Part shown: piece by piece, positions 1-8,716 of the stretch
How positions within the stretch are numbered: the stretch's first letter is position 1
Layout of the letters: every line of letters begins with the position of its first letter
Assembly (NCBI RefSeq): GCF_004025535.1
Contig: NZ_QJRG01000048.1
Location: 188,933-252,932, forward strand
DNA length: 64,000 nt
Direction: 5' to 3'
Source: Pseudomonas alkylphenolica
GTDB taxonomy: Bacteria > Pseudomonadota > Gammaproteobacteria > Pseudomonadales > Pseudomonadaceae
Notes under the pieces: generated by a model
The model's input: only the letters and a program-made list of their open reading frames with translations
Database searches by the model: none
Told to the model about the DNA's origin: nothing
Position numbers and translations under genes: made by a program

Positions 1-641
1 TCCAGACGCTTGGACAGTTCCCAGTAGTCCAGCGGCTCACCGCTATTGCTGTCCTTGTCGAGCAGCGGCAGGAAAATCATGCTCGAGCGAAAATCGGTGC
101 CTACCAGGTTCCCCAGCAGCTGCGCACGGCCGATGTTCTGCCGCAGCGCATCGATACTGGCCTCGGAGCCGGTGTAATTGTCCGGCATCACCGGGCCGCC
201 GGCGAAGCCTTCCTCGGTCACCTCGTTCCAGCGCACCACCGGCATCCATAACGACTTGACGTTGGCGCGGTCAACGCCGGGGGTCAGGAACAACGCGTCA
301 TTGATGTGTTTCAGCGCCTGCAGGTAAGCGGGATCGAAAATATCACCGGAGCGATTCTCCACCACCACGCGCACGGCATTGCCCAGGCCCTTGAGTTCAT
401 CGCGGTTATCCAGGAAGTTGCGAATGTAGGGCTGGTTTTGCGGAATGGTTTTTTCGAAAGCGGCGTTGAGCGTCAACCGGGTCGAGTCCCAGCCCAGCAC
501 TACCGTAGCCACCGCACAGAGGAGGATGACCAGCAAGCGGTTGTTGAAGATCAAGCGCTCCAGGCGGCTGCCAGAGCGATGATTGAAATCTTTCAGGTTG
601 CTGATGGTTTGCAGGGTGTCGCTGGCGTTGTGGGTAGCCAT
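1..641 (-). CDS. RND/MMPL-family transporter, N-terminal part (cut by window edge)
   Basis: The reading frame is open from the ATG at 641 down to base 1, so only about 213 N-terminal residues are visible. It starts MATHNASDTLQTISN, followed by a cytoplasmic basic stretch and a first hydrophobic segment at about residues 36-50 (LLVILLCAVATVVLG). A polar periplasmic domain of the MMPL/HpnN type then begins. The ATG shares one base with the TGA of the upstream Ycf48-like gene, which implies translational coupling. The complete paralogue at 28582-30978 has the same neighbour in the same order, so this is very likely also an inner-membrane RND pump of about 800 residues working with the adjacent propeller and DUF1302 barrel. 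The substrate is unknown. Confidence 0.85.
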   Translation of the reverse strand, partial: MATHNASDTLQTISNLKDFNHRSGSRLERLIFNNRLLVILLCAVATVVLGWDSTRLTLNAAFEKTIPQNQPYIRNFLDNRDELKGLGNAVRVVVENRSGDIFDPAYLQALKHINDALFLTPGVDRANVKSLWMPVVRWNEVTEEGFAGGPVMPDNYTGSEASIDALRQNIGRAQLLGNLVGTDFRSSMIFLPLLDKDSNSGEPLDYWELSKRL

Positions 642-1726
642 CAGAGCTCTCCGACCTTCTTGTTCTGTTGCAGGCTCTGCACACGCACACCACCAAGCCC
701 GGCCAGGGCGACGGCCCCGTCGGCAACGGCTGCCACTGCAAAGTTGGGTGCCACACTGTCGAGCGCTACGCGGCGGAACGTCGCCCCACGGTCAGTGGAG
801 CGCAGTAACTGACCGCTCTGGCTGGCCAGCAAGAGCGTGCCGTCTGCGGCGACCAGACCGCTGCTGATACCCGCCTCGGTGCCGGTAGTGACCGTGCTCC
901 AGCTGGCACCGCCATCGAGGCTGCGCAAGGCGTTGCCACGCAGGCCGTACACCAGCACCAGCTGGTCATCGCCCAGCACGCCAAACAGGGTGCCCTCATA
1001 CGGCAACGGCACTTTCACGAACCGCTGGCGGGTCGCATCGAGTTTCAATACCAGGCCCTGCTCGGCCACCATGAACAGCGTCCCGGCAGCCGGATGCAGA
1101 CCATACAGGTGCATGCTTCGCGGGTTGTCGACACGGTCCTGCCAGGGTGTCCAGCTTTGCCCGCCATCCTCGGTGCGCAAGATCAGATTGAAAGCACCAA
1201 TGACGAACCCCGTACGCTCGTCGGCGAACCACACGTCCAGCAACGGTTTGTCGGCCCCTTGCTCGGCAAACAGCTCAGCGTCCTGTTTAAGGCGCTGGGC
1301 TTGCGGGTCTTCGGGATTGGCAGGGTGGCCGTAGTGCTTGAGCATCAGCGCCGCAATCTGCCGGCCATCGAGCTGCTTGCTCCAGGTTTTACCCGCATCG
1401 CTGCTGTGTAAAACCACGCCTTCGTGGCCTACAGCCCAGCCCTGATGGGGAGTGGGAAACATTACGGCAGTGAGGTCGGAACTGACCGGCACCTGGGCTT
1501 GGACCCAGGTGGTGCTGTCGTCGGAGTAGAGAATATGACCGCGCTGGCCAGCTGCAATCAGCCGCCCGCCGGCTTGCGCCAAGGCATTGATCGGCGCATG
1601 GATCGCTTGGCTACTGGGCACGGCTGGCATGTCCAGGGGCGAGACGAAAACGGGTTGCGCGAGCACGTGGCCCGTCAATAGCACGGCCAGGATCAGCCAT
1701 GACGGTCGTAAGCGTTGTTTAAACAC
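641..1726 (-). CDS. Ycf48/BNR-repeat periplasmic propeller protein
   Basis: This 361-aa protein has a GTG start preceded by GAGG eight bases upstream. An N-terminal signal peptide (MFKQRLRPSWLILAVLLTGHVLA) is followed by repeats of the photosystem-II-assembly Ycf48/sialidase-like type. Typical blades are GWAVGHEGVVLHSSDAGKTW, GFVIGAFNLILRTEDGGQSW and LRSLDGGASWSTV. It is probably exported and forms a seven-bladed beta propeller. It sits between a DUF1302 outer-membrane barrel and an RND protein and overlaps the RND start by one base. That placement suggests a periplasmic adaptor or assembly factor for the transporter, which is inference. A paralogue lies at 30982-31932 in the same position. 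Confidence 0.85.
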   Translation of the reverse strand: MFKQRLRPSWLILAVLLTGHVLAQPVFVSPLDMPAVPSSQAIHAPINALAQAGGRLIAAGQRGHILYSDDSTTWVQAQVPVSSDLTAVMFPTPHQGWAVGHEGVVLHSSDAGKTWSKQLDGRQIAALMLKHYGHPANPEDPQAQRLKQDAELFAEQGADKPLLDVWFADERTGFVIGAFNLILRTEDGGQSWTPWQDRVDNPRSMHLYGLHPAAGTLFMVAEQGLVLKLDATRQRFVKVPLPYEGTLFGVLGDDQLVLVYGLRGNALRSLDGGASWSTVTTGTEAGISSGLVAADGTLLLASQSGQLLRSTDRGATFRRVALDSVAPNFAVAAVADGAVALAGLGGVRVQSLQQNKKVGEL

Positions 1727-1773
1727 TGTGTTTACCTCACATCAGTTGCGCACCAGCGCACATTGCACCAACA

Positions 1774-1794
1774 GTGGTCCCGCCTTGGGACCAC
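1774..1794 (-). other. Intercistronic hairpin between DUF1302 and Ycf48-like genes
   Basis: A perfect 8-bp stem GTGGTCCC/GGGACCAC with a 5-base loop lies in the 101-base gap after the DUF1302 stop codon. No T tract follows, so it is better read as an RNA-processing or stability element than as a full terminator. A hairpin with the same GGACCAC/GTGGTCC core sits just before the second Ycf48-like gene at 31954-31976. Confidence 0.55.
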
Positions 1795-1827
1795 CACCGG
1801 GAAGCTTGCAGCAGTGGCAAGCGCGAC

Positions 1828-3522
1828 TCAGAGCGTGGTCTTGAAGGTGAAGTACACCGCGCCGCGGTCTTCCAGCATCGCCTGGCTACCGCTCGGGGTC
1901 AGGGCCGCGCCGGTGACCGGATTGGTCGAGTAATCGCCGAAATAGTCCACGTACTTGAGGTCGAAGCGGTACCGGCTGTAGACGTCGAGTGCCAGACCGA
2001 CGGCGTAGCTGCCGGCATCTTCGTTACCGCCGGAGCTGACTGCCGAGTTGCCATTGATACCTTGGGAGAAGCTCAGCGGCATCGACAGGTCGCCACCGGG
2101 GAAGACCTGGTACCAGGTCGGCGTGAAGTTGATGGCCAGCCCGTAGGCATCGCGGGTGACCGCGTCAATATTGGTGGGCACGGCTTTGTACGCAGACGAT
2201 CCCTTGAACAGGTTCAGCGGATCGGAATTGACCGACAGCCAGCGGCTCCAGGTCAGCTCGGCAGACCAGCTGGCGCCGTCGTAGAGCGGCGTCGGGCTGA
2301 GCGAGCCAATGGCATTGAGCACACCGTGCAAGGTGTCACCACGGGCACCGAGAATATCGCCGTCATCCGGTAGTTGCGCCGCCGACGTCACCCGTGCCGC
2401 CGAGCTGACCAGCGGCATGTTGCGCCGGTAGTTGAGGTCGGCACCGACACTCACGCCGCCGACTTCCTTGGACAGGCTAATGCCGTACATGTCGATCTTG
2501 TCGGCATAATTGAGGAAATACTGCGGCCGCGCATTGGCCAGCAACACGACCTGAGGCAGCGTGTCGGAGAACTGGCGCACGTAGAAGCCCAGGGTGCCGT
2601 CCAGCCATTGCGGACTCCAGCGCGTCATCACGCCCCAGTCACCGGAATCGCGCGGTTCGATGTCGTCGCCATGCAGGGCACGCAGGCTGGGGCTGAGAAT
2701 GAACGACTCGCCACCTTGCTGATAGATGTCCGCAAAGCCCAGGTAACTGCCAGACTCCGGCACCCGCGACGGGCGCCATTCGAAAAAGTACTGCGCAGCA
2801 AACGACAGTTCGGGATTGACCTGCAACTGGGTCGACAGCTGAGTGCGCGGCAGGTACAGCTCCTTGGCCTCGATCCCCGGTAGTGCCAGGGCCTTGCCCT
2901 GGTCCAGCGGTGCCTGGCCATAGGAAATGCCATGAATGGCGCCAGCACCCAGCAACGACTCGCCCCAGTTCACGGTATGCCGACCCAGGCGGGCCTTGAG
3001 CGGCATCTCGCCGAGGTTGTATTCGCCAAAGACGAAGGCGTCCATCCATTCGGCAGACGGGCCTTCGTAGTAACGGTTGGTATAGCGGCTCAACCCGGTG
3101 GCCGGACGTCCGCCGGAACCCAGGTGGTTGGAAGTGGCAACGTTGTCGTTGTCCAGGTCACCGGCATACGCGGCGTCATACCAGAGTGCCGCACTGACAC
3201 GTGCGCCGTATTTGCCCTTGTAGATGAGGTCCGACTCGCTGAGGATATCCAGGCGATTGTTGACCAGGCGATGCTTGTCGAAGTTACGGTCGCCGTCATC
3301 GTTGTTCGGGTTGGCCAGGATTGCCTTGTCCTGGCCCTCGGTACGCATCCCCAGGTTGTAGCGCAAGGTGTTGTCCCAACGCAGCTGGATATCATCGTTG
3401 CCGGTGTCGATCTCGACAGCAACGGCATTGGCGCAGGCCAATGCGCATAACGTCACGACCGTGGCCCGGACTGCAGGGTGATTGGTGGGATGACGTGGAC
3501 TGGTGTTTTTCTTGTTATTCAT
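1828..3522 (-). CDS. DUF1302 outer-membrane beta-barrel protein
   Basis: This 564-aa protein belongs to the DUF1302 family, predicted outer-membrane barrels common beside catabolic genes for hydrophobic compounds in Pseudomonas. The start at 3522 is chosen because GGAGGAG lies just upstream and the protein then begins MNNKKNTSPRHPTNH with a signal peptide ending near ANAVAVEID. Further in-frame codons upstream have no such site. Family hallmarks visible are the early IQLRWDNTLRYNLG strand and GRHTVNWGESLLGAGAIHG. The C-terminus is AVYFTFKTTL, with an aromatic-containing last strand. Codons 2-4 contain an AATAACAA Hfq/Crc-type motif. It heads the operon with the Ycf48-like and RND genes. A paralogue lies at 33380-35254. 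Confidence 0.88.
   Translation of the reverse strand: MNNKKNTSPRHPTNHPAVRATVVTLCALACANAVAVEIDTGNDDIQLRWDNTLRYNLGMRTEGQDKAILANPNNDDGDRNFDKHRLVNNRLDILSESDLIYKGKYGARVSAALWYDAAYAGDLDNDNVATSNHLGSGGRPATGLSRYTNRYYEGPSAEWMDAFVFGEYNLGEMPLKARLGRHTVNWGESLLGAGAIHGISYGQAPLDQGKALALPGIEAKELYLPRTQLSTQLQVNPELSFAAQYFFEWRPSRVPESGSYLGFADIYQQGGESFILSPSLRALHGDDIEPRDSGDWGVMTRWSPQWLDGTLGFYVRQFSDTLPQVVLLANARPQYFLNYADKIDMYGISLSKEVGGVSVGADLNYRRNMPLVSSAARVTSAAQLPDDGDILGARGDTLHGVLNAIGSLSPTPLYDGASWSAELTWSRWLSVNSDPLNLFKGSSAYKAVPTNIDAVTRDAYGLAINFTPTWYQVFPGGDLSMPLSFSQGINGNSAVSSGGNEDAGSYAVGLALDVYSRYRFDLKYVDYFGDYSTNPVTGAALTPSGSQAMLEDRGAVYFTFKTTL
3512..3519 (-). promoter_or_regulatory. Candidate Hfq/Crc catabolite-repression motif in the DUF1302 start region
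   Basis: On the minus strand codons 2-4 of the DUF1302 gene read AATAACAA, which fits the AAYAAYAA motif bound by Hfq/Crc around translation starts in Pseudomonas. Its position directly after the start codon would allow translational repression. Binding is inferred. Confidence 0.45.
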
Positions 3523-3627
3523 CTGGGTGTCTCCTCCCCTGGGTTGAACCTGGACCTCCAGGTTCGCAAGCCGCTCAATCAGTGATCGAGTGCTGCGCAG
3601 GGTGCCAGCGTTGTCAGTACGTCCTCC

Positions 3628-3648
3628 CCCCCCTTTCTGAAAGGGGGG
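3628..3648. promoter_or_regulatory. C-tract/G-tract palindrome in the divergent DUF1302/MBL promoter region
   Basis: Six C, then TTTCTGAAA, then six G form a perfect 21-bp inverted repeat in the 224-base gap between the divergent genes at 3522 and 3747. Since no gene ends here it is not a terminator. Similar palindromes occur at 8624-8642 and 14196-14214, with a shorter version at 5762-5776. It may bind the LuxR-type regulator encoded at 5902, which is inference. Confidence 0.4.
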
Positions 3649-3746
3649 TGTTCCCCCTACCCCCCCTTCGGTAGCGTCTGCACCCATAACGCTGAATTGC
3701 GCGCCTGTACCGGCAACATCAGTGGACAATCAGACGGGAGAACACA

Positions 3747-4808
3747 ATGATGGACGGCCTTTCGGTCAGCGCGAATGCACGCCTCACCTACCCCTACGCC
3801 CTACCGCCGGTGCCCGGAGTGCCAGCCCAGGTCGTTGCGGGCGTACAGTGGCTCAGGTTGCCCCTGCCGGTTTCGCTGGGGACCATCAACGTGTGGTTGC
3901 TCGCTGACGGTGCGGGCACCACGCTGGTCGATACCGGCATCTACGATGAGCAGACCGAGGCGCTTTGGCGTGCCTTGCTGGACGGCGCCTTGCGCGACAC
4001 GCCACTGACGCGGATCATTGCCACCCACCTGCACCCCGACCATGTCGGCATGGCCGGTTGGCTGAGCCGCCACACCGATTGCCGGTTGTGGATGACACGC
4101 CTTGAGTACCTGCACTGTCGGCTGCAAGCCGGCGACAGCAACCGTCCGGCACCCGAAGAGGCACTGGCGTTCTATCGGCGTGCCGGTTGGGACGCGCAGG
4201 CGCTGGAGCGTTACCGCACGCGCTTTGGCGGCTTCGGCCGCATGCTCTCGAGCCTGCCTGACAGCTATCGGCGTATCCAGAACGGCGAGCAGCTTGATAT
4301 CGGCGGGTATGGCTGGGAAGTAGTCGTAGGCGCAGGCCATTCACCGGAGCACGCGTGCCTTTATGATCCGCAGCGAAAGTTGCTGATTTCCGGCGATCAG
4401 GTGTTGCCACGGATCTCGTCCAACGTTTCAGTGCATCCCACTGAGCCGGACGCCGATCCGATGAGCGAGTGGCTGGATTCGTTGGCTATGTTGCGACGTC
4501 GCGTGCCAGACGATGTACTGGTGCTGCCGTCGCACAACAAGCCCTTCCTTGGTCTGCACACGCGAATCGAGCAACTGCAGGTTGATACCTACAGCGCCCT
4601 GACGCGCTTGCGCCAGGGGCTGGAGCAACCCCGTCGTGTGGTCGACCTGTTCGCCCTGCTGTTCAATGCCCCGGTGCGCAGCGACGACAGCTCACGCTTC
4701 ACCCTGGCGACCGGCGAAGCCCTGGCCTGCCTCAATTATCTGCTACGCCGGGGGGACATTAGCGTGAGCCTGGACGGGCAAGGCGTGGCCTGGTATCAAC
4801 GCGCCTGA
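3747..4808 (+). CDS. Metallo-beta-lactamase-fold hydrolase
   Basis: This 353-aa protein has a start (ATG, with GGGAG upstream) divergent from the DUF1302 gene. The zinc-binding motif HLHPDH is at residues 94-99 in ATHLHPDHVGMAGW. Later ligands appear in GAGHSPEHACLYD and the ISGDQVLPRISSNV segment. A C-terminal helical region resembles the LACTB2-like extension, with SHNKPF providing the last His. No signal peptide is seen, so it is probably cytoplasmic. Members of this group hydrolyse thioesters, lactones or other esters. In this context it could open an ester or CoA thioester of the imported compound, but the substrate cannot be read from the sequence. Confidence 0.85.
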   Translation: MMDGLSVSANARLTYPYALPPVPGVPAQVVAGVQWLRLPLPVSLGTINVWLLADGAGTTLVDTGIYDEQTEALWRALLDGALRDTPLTRIIATHLHPDHVGMAGWLSRHTDCRLWMTRLEYLHCRLQAGDSNRPAPEEALAFYRRAGWDAQALERYRTRFGGFGRMLSSLPDSYRRIQNGEQLDIGGYGWEVVVGAGHSPEHACLYDPQRKLLISGDQVLPRISSNVSVHPTEPDADPMSEWLDSLAMLRRRVPDDVLVLPSHNKPFLGLHTRIEQLQVDTYSALTRLRQGLEQPRRVVDLFALLFNAPVRSDDSSRFTLATGEALACLNYLLRRGDISVSLDGQGVAWYQRA

Positions 4809-4810
4809 CG

Positions 4811-4980
4811 CGCGCATCGCGGGTAAACCCGCTCCCACAGGGCCTGCAGGGATTTTGAAAACAGTCATGCACCTGTGGGAGCGGGCTTGCCCGCGAAAAG
4901 GCCGGTACTGCGGTTGTCCGGACGAGTCCAGGGCTGCTGTGCAGCCCATCGCCGGCGCTGCCGGCTCCCACAATGGTCGC
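4811..4980. repeat. REP-type palindromic repeats
   Basis: Two inverted copies of the Pseudomonas REP core are visible: GCGGGTAAACCCGCTCCCAC near 4819-4838, and a copy near 4874-4896 containing GGGAGCGGGC and TTGCCCGCGAA. A third degenerate unit (CGCCGGCGCTGCCGGCTCCCAC) follows near 4950-4972. They fill the gap between the convergent hydrolase and SDR genes and probably also stop transcription. This repeat class is typical of the Pseudomonas chromosome. Confidence 0.75.
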
Positions 4981-5000
4981 GATATACCCAAGGAGCGGGC

Positions 5001-5744
5001 TCAGCGGGTCCCGCATTGAATATCAAGTGTCAACGCATTGAGGTAGGCGTTTTCCACCACGTGCTGCACCAATGCCGCAAACTCGTGGCCATAGCCCATA
5101 CGCCGCGGAAACAGCAACCCGCCGACGATGTTTTCGGATACTTTGGCCGGCATCCCCGCCGACATGCCCGACTCGAACAGCCCCGGCGCCAGGCTCACCA
5201 CGCGAATACCGTGCTCGGCCAGGTCACGTGCAATGGGCAATGTCATGCCAATCACTGCCGCCTTGCTGGCGCTGTACGCGGCTTGGCCCATCTGCCCTTC
5301 ACGGGCAGCGCCCGAGGCTGTATTGATAATCACGCCCCGCTCGCCGCTGTCCTCGGGATCGTTGTTCGACATCGCCAGGGCCGCATAACGGATGACATTG
5401 AACGTCCCGGTGAGATTCACCGCCAATACCCGGCTCCACAGCTCGGTGGGGAAAACCTGGCCCTTGGACAGCGTCTTGCACGGCCCCAGCACCCCGGCGC
5501 AGTTGACCGCCACATGCAGCGCCCCAAACCGCTGTACCACCGCATCGATCCCTCGCTGAACGCTGGCTTCATCAGCAACGTCCACGGCAATACCGGCAAT
5601 CCCCTCAAGCGCCACATCGAGCCGCTGCTGATCGAGATCGAAACCCACCACCCTTGCCCCCGCCGCAGCCAGTGCCTTGCAGGTAGCCAGGCCCAGCCCC
5701 GAGGCCGCGCCCGTGACGATCGCTACTTTATTGTCCAGTTTCAT
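5001..5744 (-). CDS. Short-chain dehydrogenase/reductase, 3-hydroxyacyl-CoA dehydrogenase (HSD10) type
   Basis: This 247-aa classical SDR starts at MKLDNKVAIVTGAASGLGLA, preceded by GAGGAATC. An in-frame extension upstream has no ribosome-binding site and was not used. The NAD-binding TGAASGLG motif is at about residues 10-17 and an acidic VVGFDLD follows beta-2, favouring NAD over NADP. NCAG and the active-site YSASK are present. The insertion NNDPEDSGERGVIINTAS is characteristic of type 2 3-hydroxyacyl-CoA/17beta-hydroxysteroid dehydrogenases. Its job is probably oxidation of a 3-hydroxyacyl-CoA or ring hydroxyl. It is transcribed divergently from the LuxR-type regulator. Confidence 0.82.
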   Translation of the reverse strand: MKLDNKVAIVTGAASGLGLATCKALAAAGARVVGFDLDQQRLDVALEGIAGIAVDVADEASVQRGIDAVVQRFGALHVAVNCAGVLGPCKTLSKGQVFPTELWSRVLAVNLTGTFNVIRYAALAMSNNDPEDSGERGVIINTASGAAREGQMGQAAYSASKAAVIGMTLPIARDLAEHGIRVVSLAPGLFESGMSAGMPAKVSENIVGGLLFPRRMGYGHEFAALVQHVVENAYLNALTLDIQCGTR

Positions 5745-5761
5745 CGTGATTCCTCGGTTAG

Positions 5762-5776
5762 TCCCCTGACTGGGGA
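5762..5776. promoter_or_regulatory. Short CCCC/GGGG inverted repeat upstream of the SDR gene
   Basis: The 15-bp sequence TCCCCTGACTGGGGA (5-bp arms, 5-base centre) lies 18 bases upstream of the SDR start. It resembles a minimal version of the C/G palindromes at 3628, 8624 and 14196. A regulatory role is inference. Confidence 0.3.
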
Positions 5777-5852
5777 TGCGACCGATCTTAAAAAACAACC
5801 GGACCAGGTTGTCCCTCCCATTGCGGGCGGTGAGCGGCTGCCCGGTCTAGGC

Positions 5853-5881
5853 TTGACCTGTCCAGACAGGTTGGCTAGCTT
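5853..5881 (+). promoter_or_regulatory. Candidate promoter with operator palindrome for the LuxR-type regulator
   Basis: TTGACC at 5853-5858 and TAGCTT at 5876-5881 are separated by 17 bases and lie about 20 bases before the GTG at 5902. A perfect palindrome ACCTGTC-CA-GACAGGT at 5856-5871 overlaps the -35 and spacer, as an autoregulatory operator would. The -10 match is weak. Confidence 0.35.
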
Positions 5882-5901
5882 CGCTCCAATCAATAAGAAG
5901 C

Positions 5902-8610
5902 GTGGAAAACACATTGCCGAAAAATCTTGCCCGGCACTTGGTTTCGACCAAGTTCTCGCCTCCGCGCATCGGTACCCGGCATGTCGCCCGGGCCCAGCTG
6001 CTGACGCATCTCCAGCGCATGCATCATAGCCTCCTGGCCTTGATCACCGGGGCGGCGGGCTACGGCAAGACAACCCTACTGGCACAGTGGCGCCAGGACC
6101 GGCTCAAAGCCGGCGCCGAAGTAGCCTGGGTGTCTCTGGCTGCCGATGACAAGGGTTACAGCGCCTTCTGTACGACCTTCCTGGAAGGTGTGCGGCGCCT
6201 GGGCATCGACATCGACATCAATCTGCAGCGTGAAGACAACACCCTATCGGCCATTGATGGCACGGTTGCGATCATTGTCAACGCAGCGGCCATGCTCAAC
6301 AAAGAGCTGTACCTGATGGTCGATGACTACCACCATGTAGAAGCTCCGCATGCCCACAAGCTGATACAGAAACTGCTGGAGCAAAGCCCCGGCAACCTGC
6401 ACCTGGTACTTGCCTCGAGGGTTAGCCCGCCGCTGAGCCTGTCACGGCTGCGGATGATGGATCAGGTGGTAGAAATTGAGAGTGCCCAGCTACCATTCGA
6501 CCTGGCGGAGACCCGTACTTTCGTCGAGGAAAACCTCGGTAGCGACAAGATCAACGCCGATGAGCTCAGCCTGATACATGACCTCACCAGCGGCTGGCCA
6601 TCCTGCCTGCAGCTGATTGTGATCATGCTGAAGAACCGCAGCGATACCCGTGCGATCCTGGATGATCTGGTGTGGCGCTCCAATGATTTGCAAACCTACC
6701 TCAGCGAAGAGGTGGTGGCACACTTACCAGCCGCACTGGTAGAGGTCGCCGAAACACTGTCGCTGTTCCGGCGCTTCAATGCGTCGATGGCAATCACCGT
6801 GACCGGCAACCCCGAAGCCGGCGAATTGCTCCAGCGCATGGAAGACGAGAACCTGCTGATTTACCGGGTCGACTCTGATGACCGTGTCATCTGGTACCGC
6901 TTTCATCCTTTGTTCGGTGAGTTTCTCAGTACCCGCCTGCAGCGCCGCAATCACGATGTGCGCCCCTTGCACCGCCAGGCTGCCCAGTGGTTTGCCGAGC
7001 ACAACTGCCTGACCGAAGCGGTGCGCCACGCGAGCCTGGGCGACGACACCGAGTTTGCCATCCAGGTGATTGAACAGACCACGCCAGCGACCTGGAGCCT
7101 GGATTATCTGGCACCCACCTTGCGGCTGCTGGAACGTTTACCCGAAGACGTGCTGTTTCGTCATCAGCGCCTGCTGTTTCTGGCGAGCCTCACGGTTTCG
7201 CTGACGTCGCGTCCGGGGCGGGCGAAAGCCTGGCTCAATCGCTTGCAGGCGAGCAACCTCGATGCCCACCCCGAACTTGCCAGTGGCCTGCCGCTTATCC
7301 ATGCCGCGGTAGCCATCCAGGAAGACGACAGCGAACTGACCATCCGCCTGTTGGAGCCGGTGCGCGATGCTCCGATGGACAATCCCTTCCTGCGCTATGT
7401 TTTGCTGGCGGCGCTGACGGTCGCTTACGCCACGGCGGGCCGGTACACCGATGCCCGGCGCCTGTTCGACATTCATCCTGTCGCCGCCGAGGATCGCAGC
7501 AATGACATGGCACTGGTGGCCGAATCTGCTCGTTTGACCACCTATTTGCTCGCCGGTGACATTGTCGAGGCCGAATCACTGGCTTCCGAGTTGCTGGAGC
7601 GCTCGACCCGCGAAGGCGGACAGCGCTCAATCTGCGCCAACCTCTGCGCCAGCCTGCTGGCCGATGCCTTCTATGAGCTGGACCGCATCGATGACGCCCG
7701 CGAACTGATCGCCAACCGCTTCGGTTTGCTGCACTCCTCGGTCCCCGATGTCATCGTCCGCACCAACTTGAGCCGTAGCCGCCTTGATCTTTTGCAGAAG
7801 GGAGCAGACGCCGCCCTGAGTTTTTTACGTCAGCAAATTGCCCACCTGCGCAGCCTGGGCCAGGTGCGACCGGTCGCCCACCTGTTGGGCGAACAGATTC
7901 GCGTATGCCTGCTCAAGGGCCAGCGCAGCCATGCCGTCGAGCTGTTGCAGGCACTGGAAGCACTTGCACGCGAGCATGGCACCGCCTTGGGCGGGCGGGC
8001 CGAACTACCGGCCATCGCCGCCCTGGCGCGCGCGCGCGTGCTGGTCAAAGAGGACTCGCACGCCGCCTTGGAGGCACTGGACACAGTCAAGGACTATGCC
8101 GAGCGCTTCCATCGCGGGCGCCTGGGCGTGCTGGTCGACCTGTTGTCGGCGGGTGTACTGGAAGACCTCAAACAGCCTGATCAAGCGTTGTTGCGCACTC
8201 ATCGGGCAGCCGAGGCGGCGCAGCGCCTGGGCCTGGCCCGCACCCTACTGGATGAAGGTGCCCTGAGTGAGAAACTGTTGGGTGCACTTGCCAGCACGGG
8301 CTTGCACGACCCGCTGCGCCAGTATGTCGACGACCTTATCGAAAAACTCACCGGCCCCTGTTCAGCCAGCCTGGCAACACCCCGCTCACGCCGCCCCGCT
8401 CCACCGGGGCAGCAAGCCCTGCTGACCCCTCGCGAACGCGAGATTCTCAGCCTGGTAGCCCAGGCCATGTCGAGCAAGCGCATTGCCCACACCCTGGATA
8501 TCACCCTGGAAACCGTGAAATGGAACCTGCGTAACATCTTCGCCAAACTGGGCGTTTCCAGCCGCTACGATGCCATGGTCCAGGCCCGCAACCAGAACCT
8601 GATTGACTGA
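5902..8610 (+). CDS. MalT/AcoK-type LuxR transcriptional activator (ATP-dependent)
   Basis: This 902-aa protein begins at a GTG after AATAAGAAG. Residues about 45-60 carry a Walker A motif (GAAGYGKTT), and LYLMVDDYHH is the Walker B region of a STAND NTPase. The middle about 500 residues are TPR-like helical repeats. The C-terminus (LTPREREILSLVAQAMSSKRIAHTL and onward) is a GerE/LuxR helix-turn-helix. MalT relatives bind an inducer through the TPR region and ATP through the N-terminal domain, then activate neighbouring catabolic promoters. It lies between an SDR and an iron ADH and is the only regulator in this block, so it probably controls the surrounding genes. The inducer is unknown. Confidence 0.9.
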   Translation: MENTLPKNLARHLVSTKFSPPRIGTRHVARAQLLTHLQRMHHSLLALITGAAGYGKTTLLAQWRQDRLKAGAEVAWVSLAADDKGYSAFCTTFLEGVRRLGIDIDINLQREDNTLSAIDGTVAIIVNAAAMLNKELYLMVDDYHHVEAPHAHKLIQKLLEQSPGNLHLVLASRVSPPLSLSRLRMMDQVVEIESAQLPFDLAETRTFVEENLGSDKINADELSLIHDLTSGWPSCLQLIVIMLKNRSDTRAILDDLVWRSNDLQTYLSEEVVAHLPAALVEVAETLSLFRRFNASMAITVTGNPEAGELLQRMEDENLLIYRVDSDDRVIWYRFHPLFGEFLSTRLQRRNHDVRPLHRQAAQWFAEHNCLTEAVRHASLGDDTEFAIQVIEQTTPATWSLDYLAPTLRLLERLPEDVLFRHQRLLFLASLTVSLTSRPGRAKAWLNRLQASNLDAHPELASGLPLIHAAVAIQEDDSELTIRLLEPVRDAPMDNPFLRYVLLAALTVAYATAGRYTDARRLFDIHPVAAEDRSNDMALVAESARLTTYLLAGDIVEAESLASELLERSTREGGQRSICANLCASLLADAFYELDRIDDARELIANRFGLLHSSVPDVIVRTNLSRSRLDLLQKGADAALSFLRQQIAHLRSLGQVRPVAHLLGEQIRVCLLKGQRSHAVELLQALEALAREHGTALGGRAELPAIAALARARVLVKEDSHAALEALDTVKDYAERFHRGRLGVLVDLLSAGVLEDLKQPDQALLRTHRAAEAAQRLGLARTLLDEGALSEKLLGALASTGLHDPLRQYVDDLIEKLTGPCSASLATPRSRRPAPPGQQALLTPREREILSLVAQAMSSKRIAHTLDITLETVKWNLRNIFAKLGVSSRYDAMVQARNQNLID

Positions 8611-8623
8611 CCGCTGTTCGTCT

Positions 8624-8642
8624 CCCCTCCCGTCTGGAGGGG
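8624..8642. promoter_or_regulatory. CCCCTCC-N5-GGAGGGG palindrome before the iron ADH gene
   Basis: Perfect 7-bp arms flank the centre CGTCT, 75 bases upstream of the ADH start and 14 bases after the LuxR stop. No T tract follows. The arms and spacing are identical to the palindrome at 14196-14214, which is not next to any gene end. This argues for an operator rather than only a terminator. Confidence 0.4.
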
Positions 8643-8716
8643 GGGAAGCGCCGATTGTTGCCCCCTAACCTTGCAGGACGCTGCCGAGCCATCGGCCAAT
8701 CCACGGGGAAAACCAC

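Noticed and set aside
3523..3729. 69-codon N-terminal extension of the DUF1302 protein
   Set aside because: It would place a polar stretch ahead of the signal peptide. GGAGGAG directly precedes ATG 3522.
8653..8680. Sigma-54 promoter before the iron ADH gene
   Set aside because: CTTGCA is present, but the GG element at the required ten-base spacing is missing.
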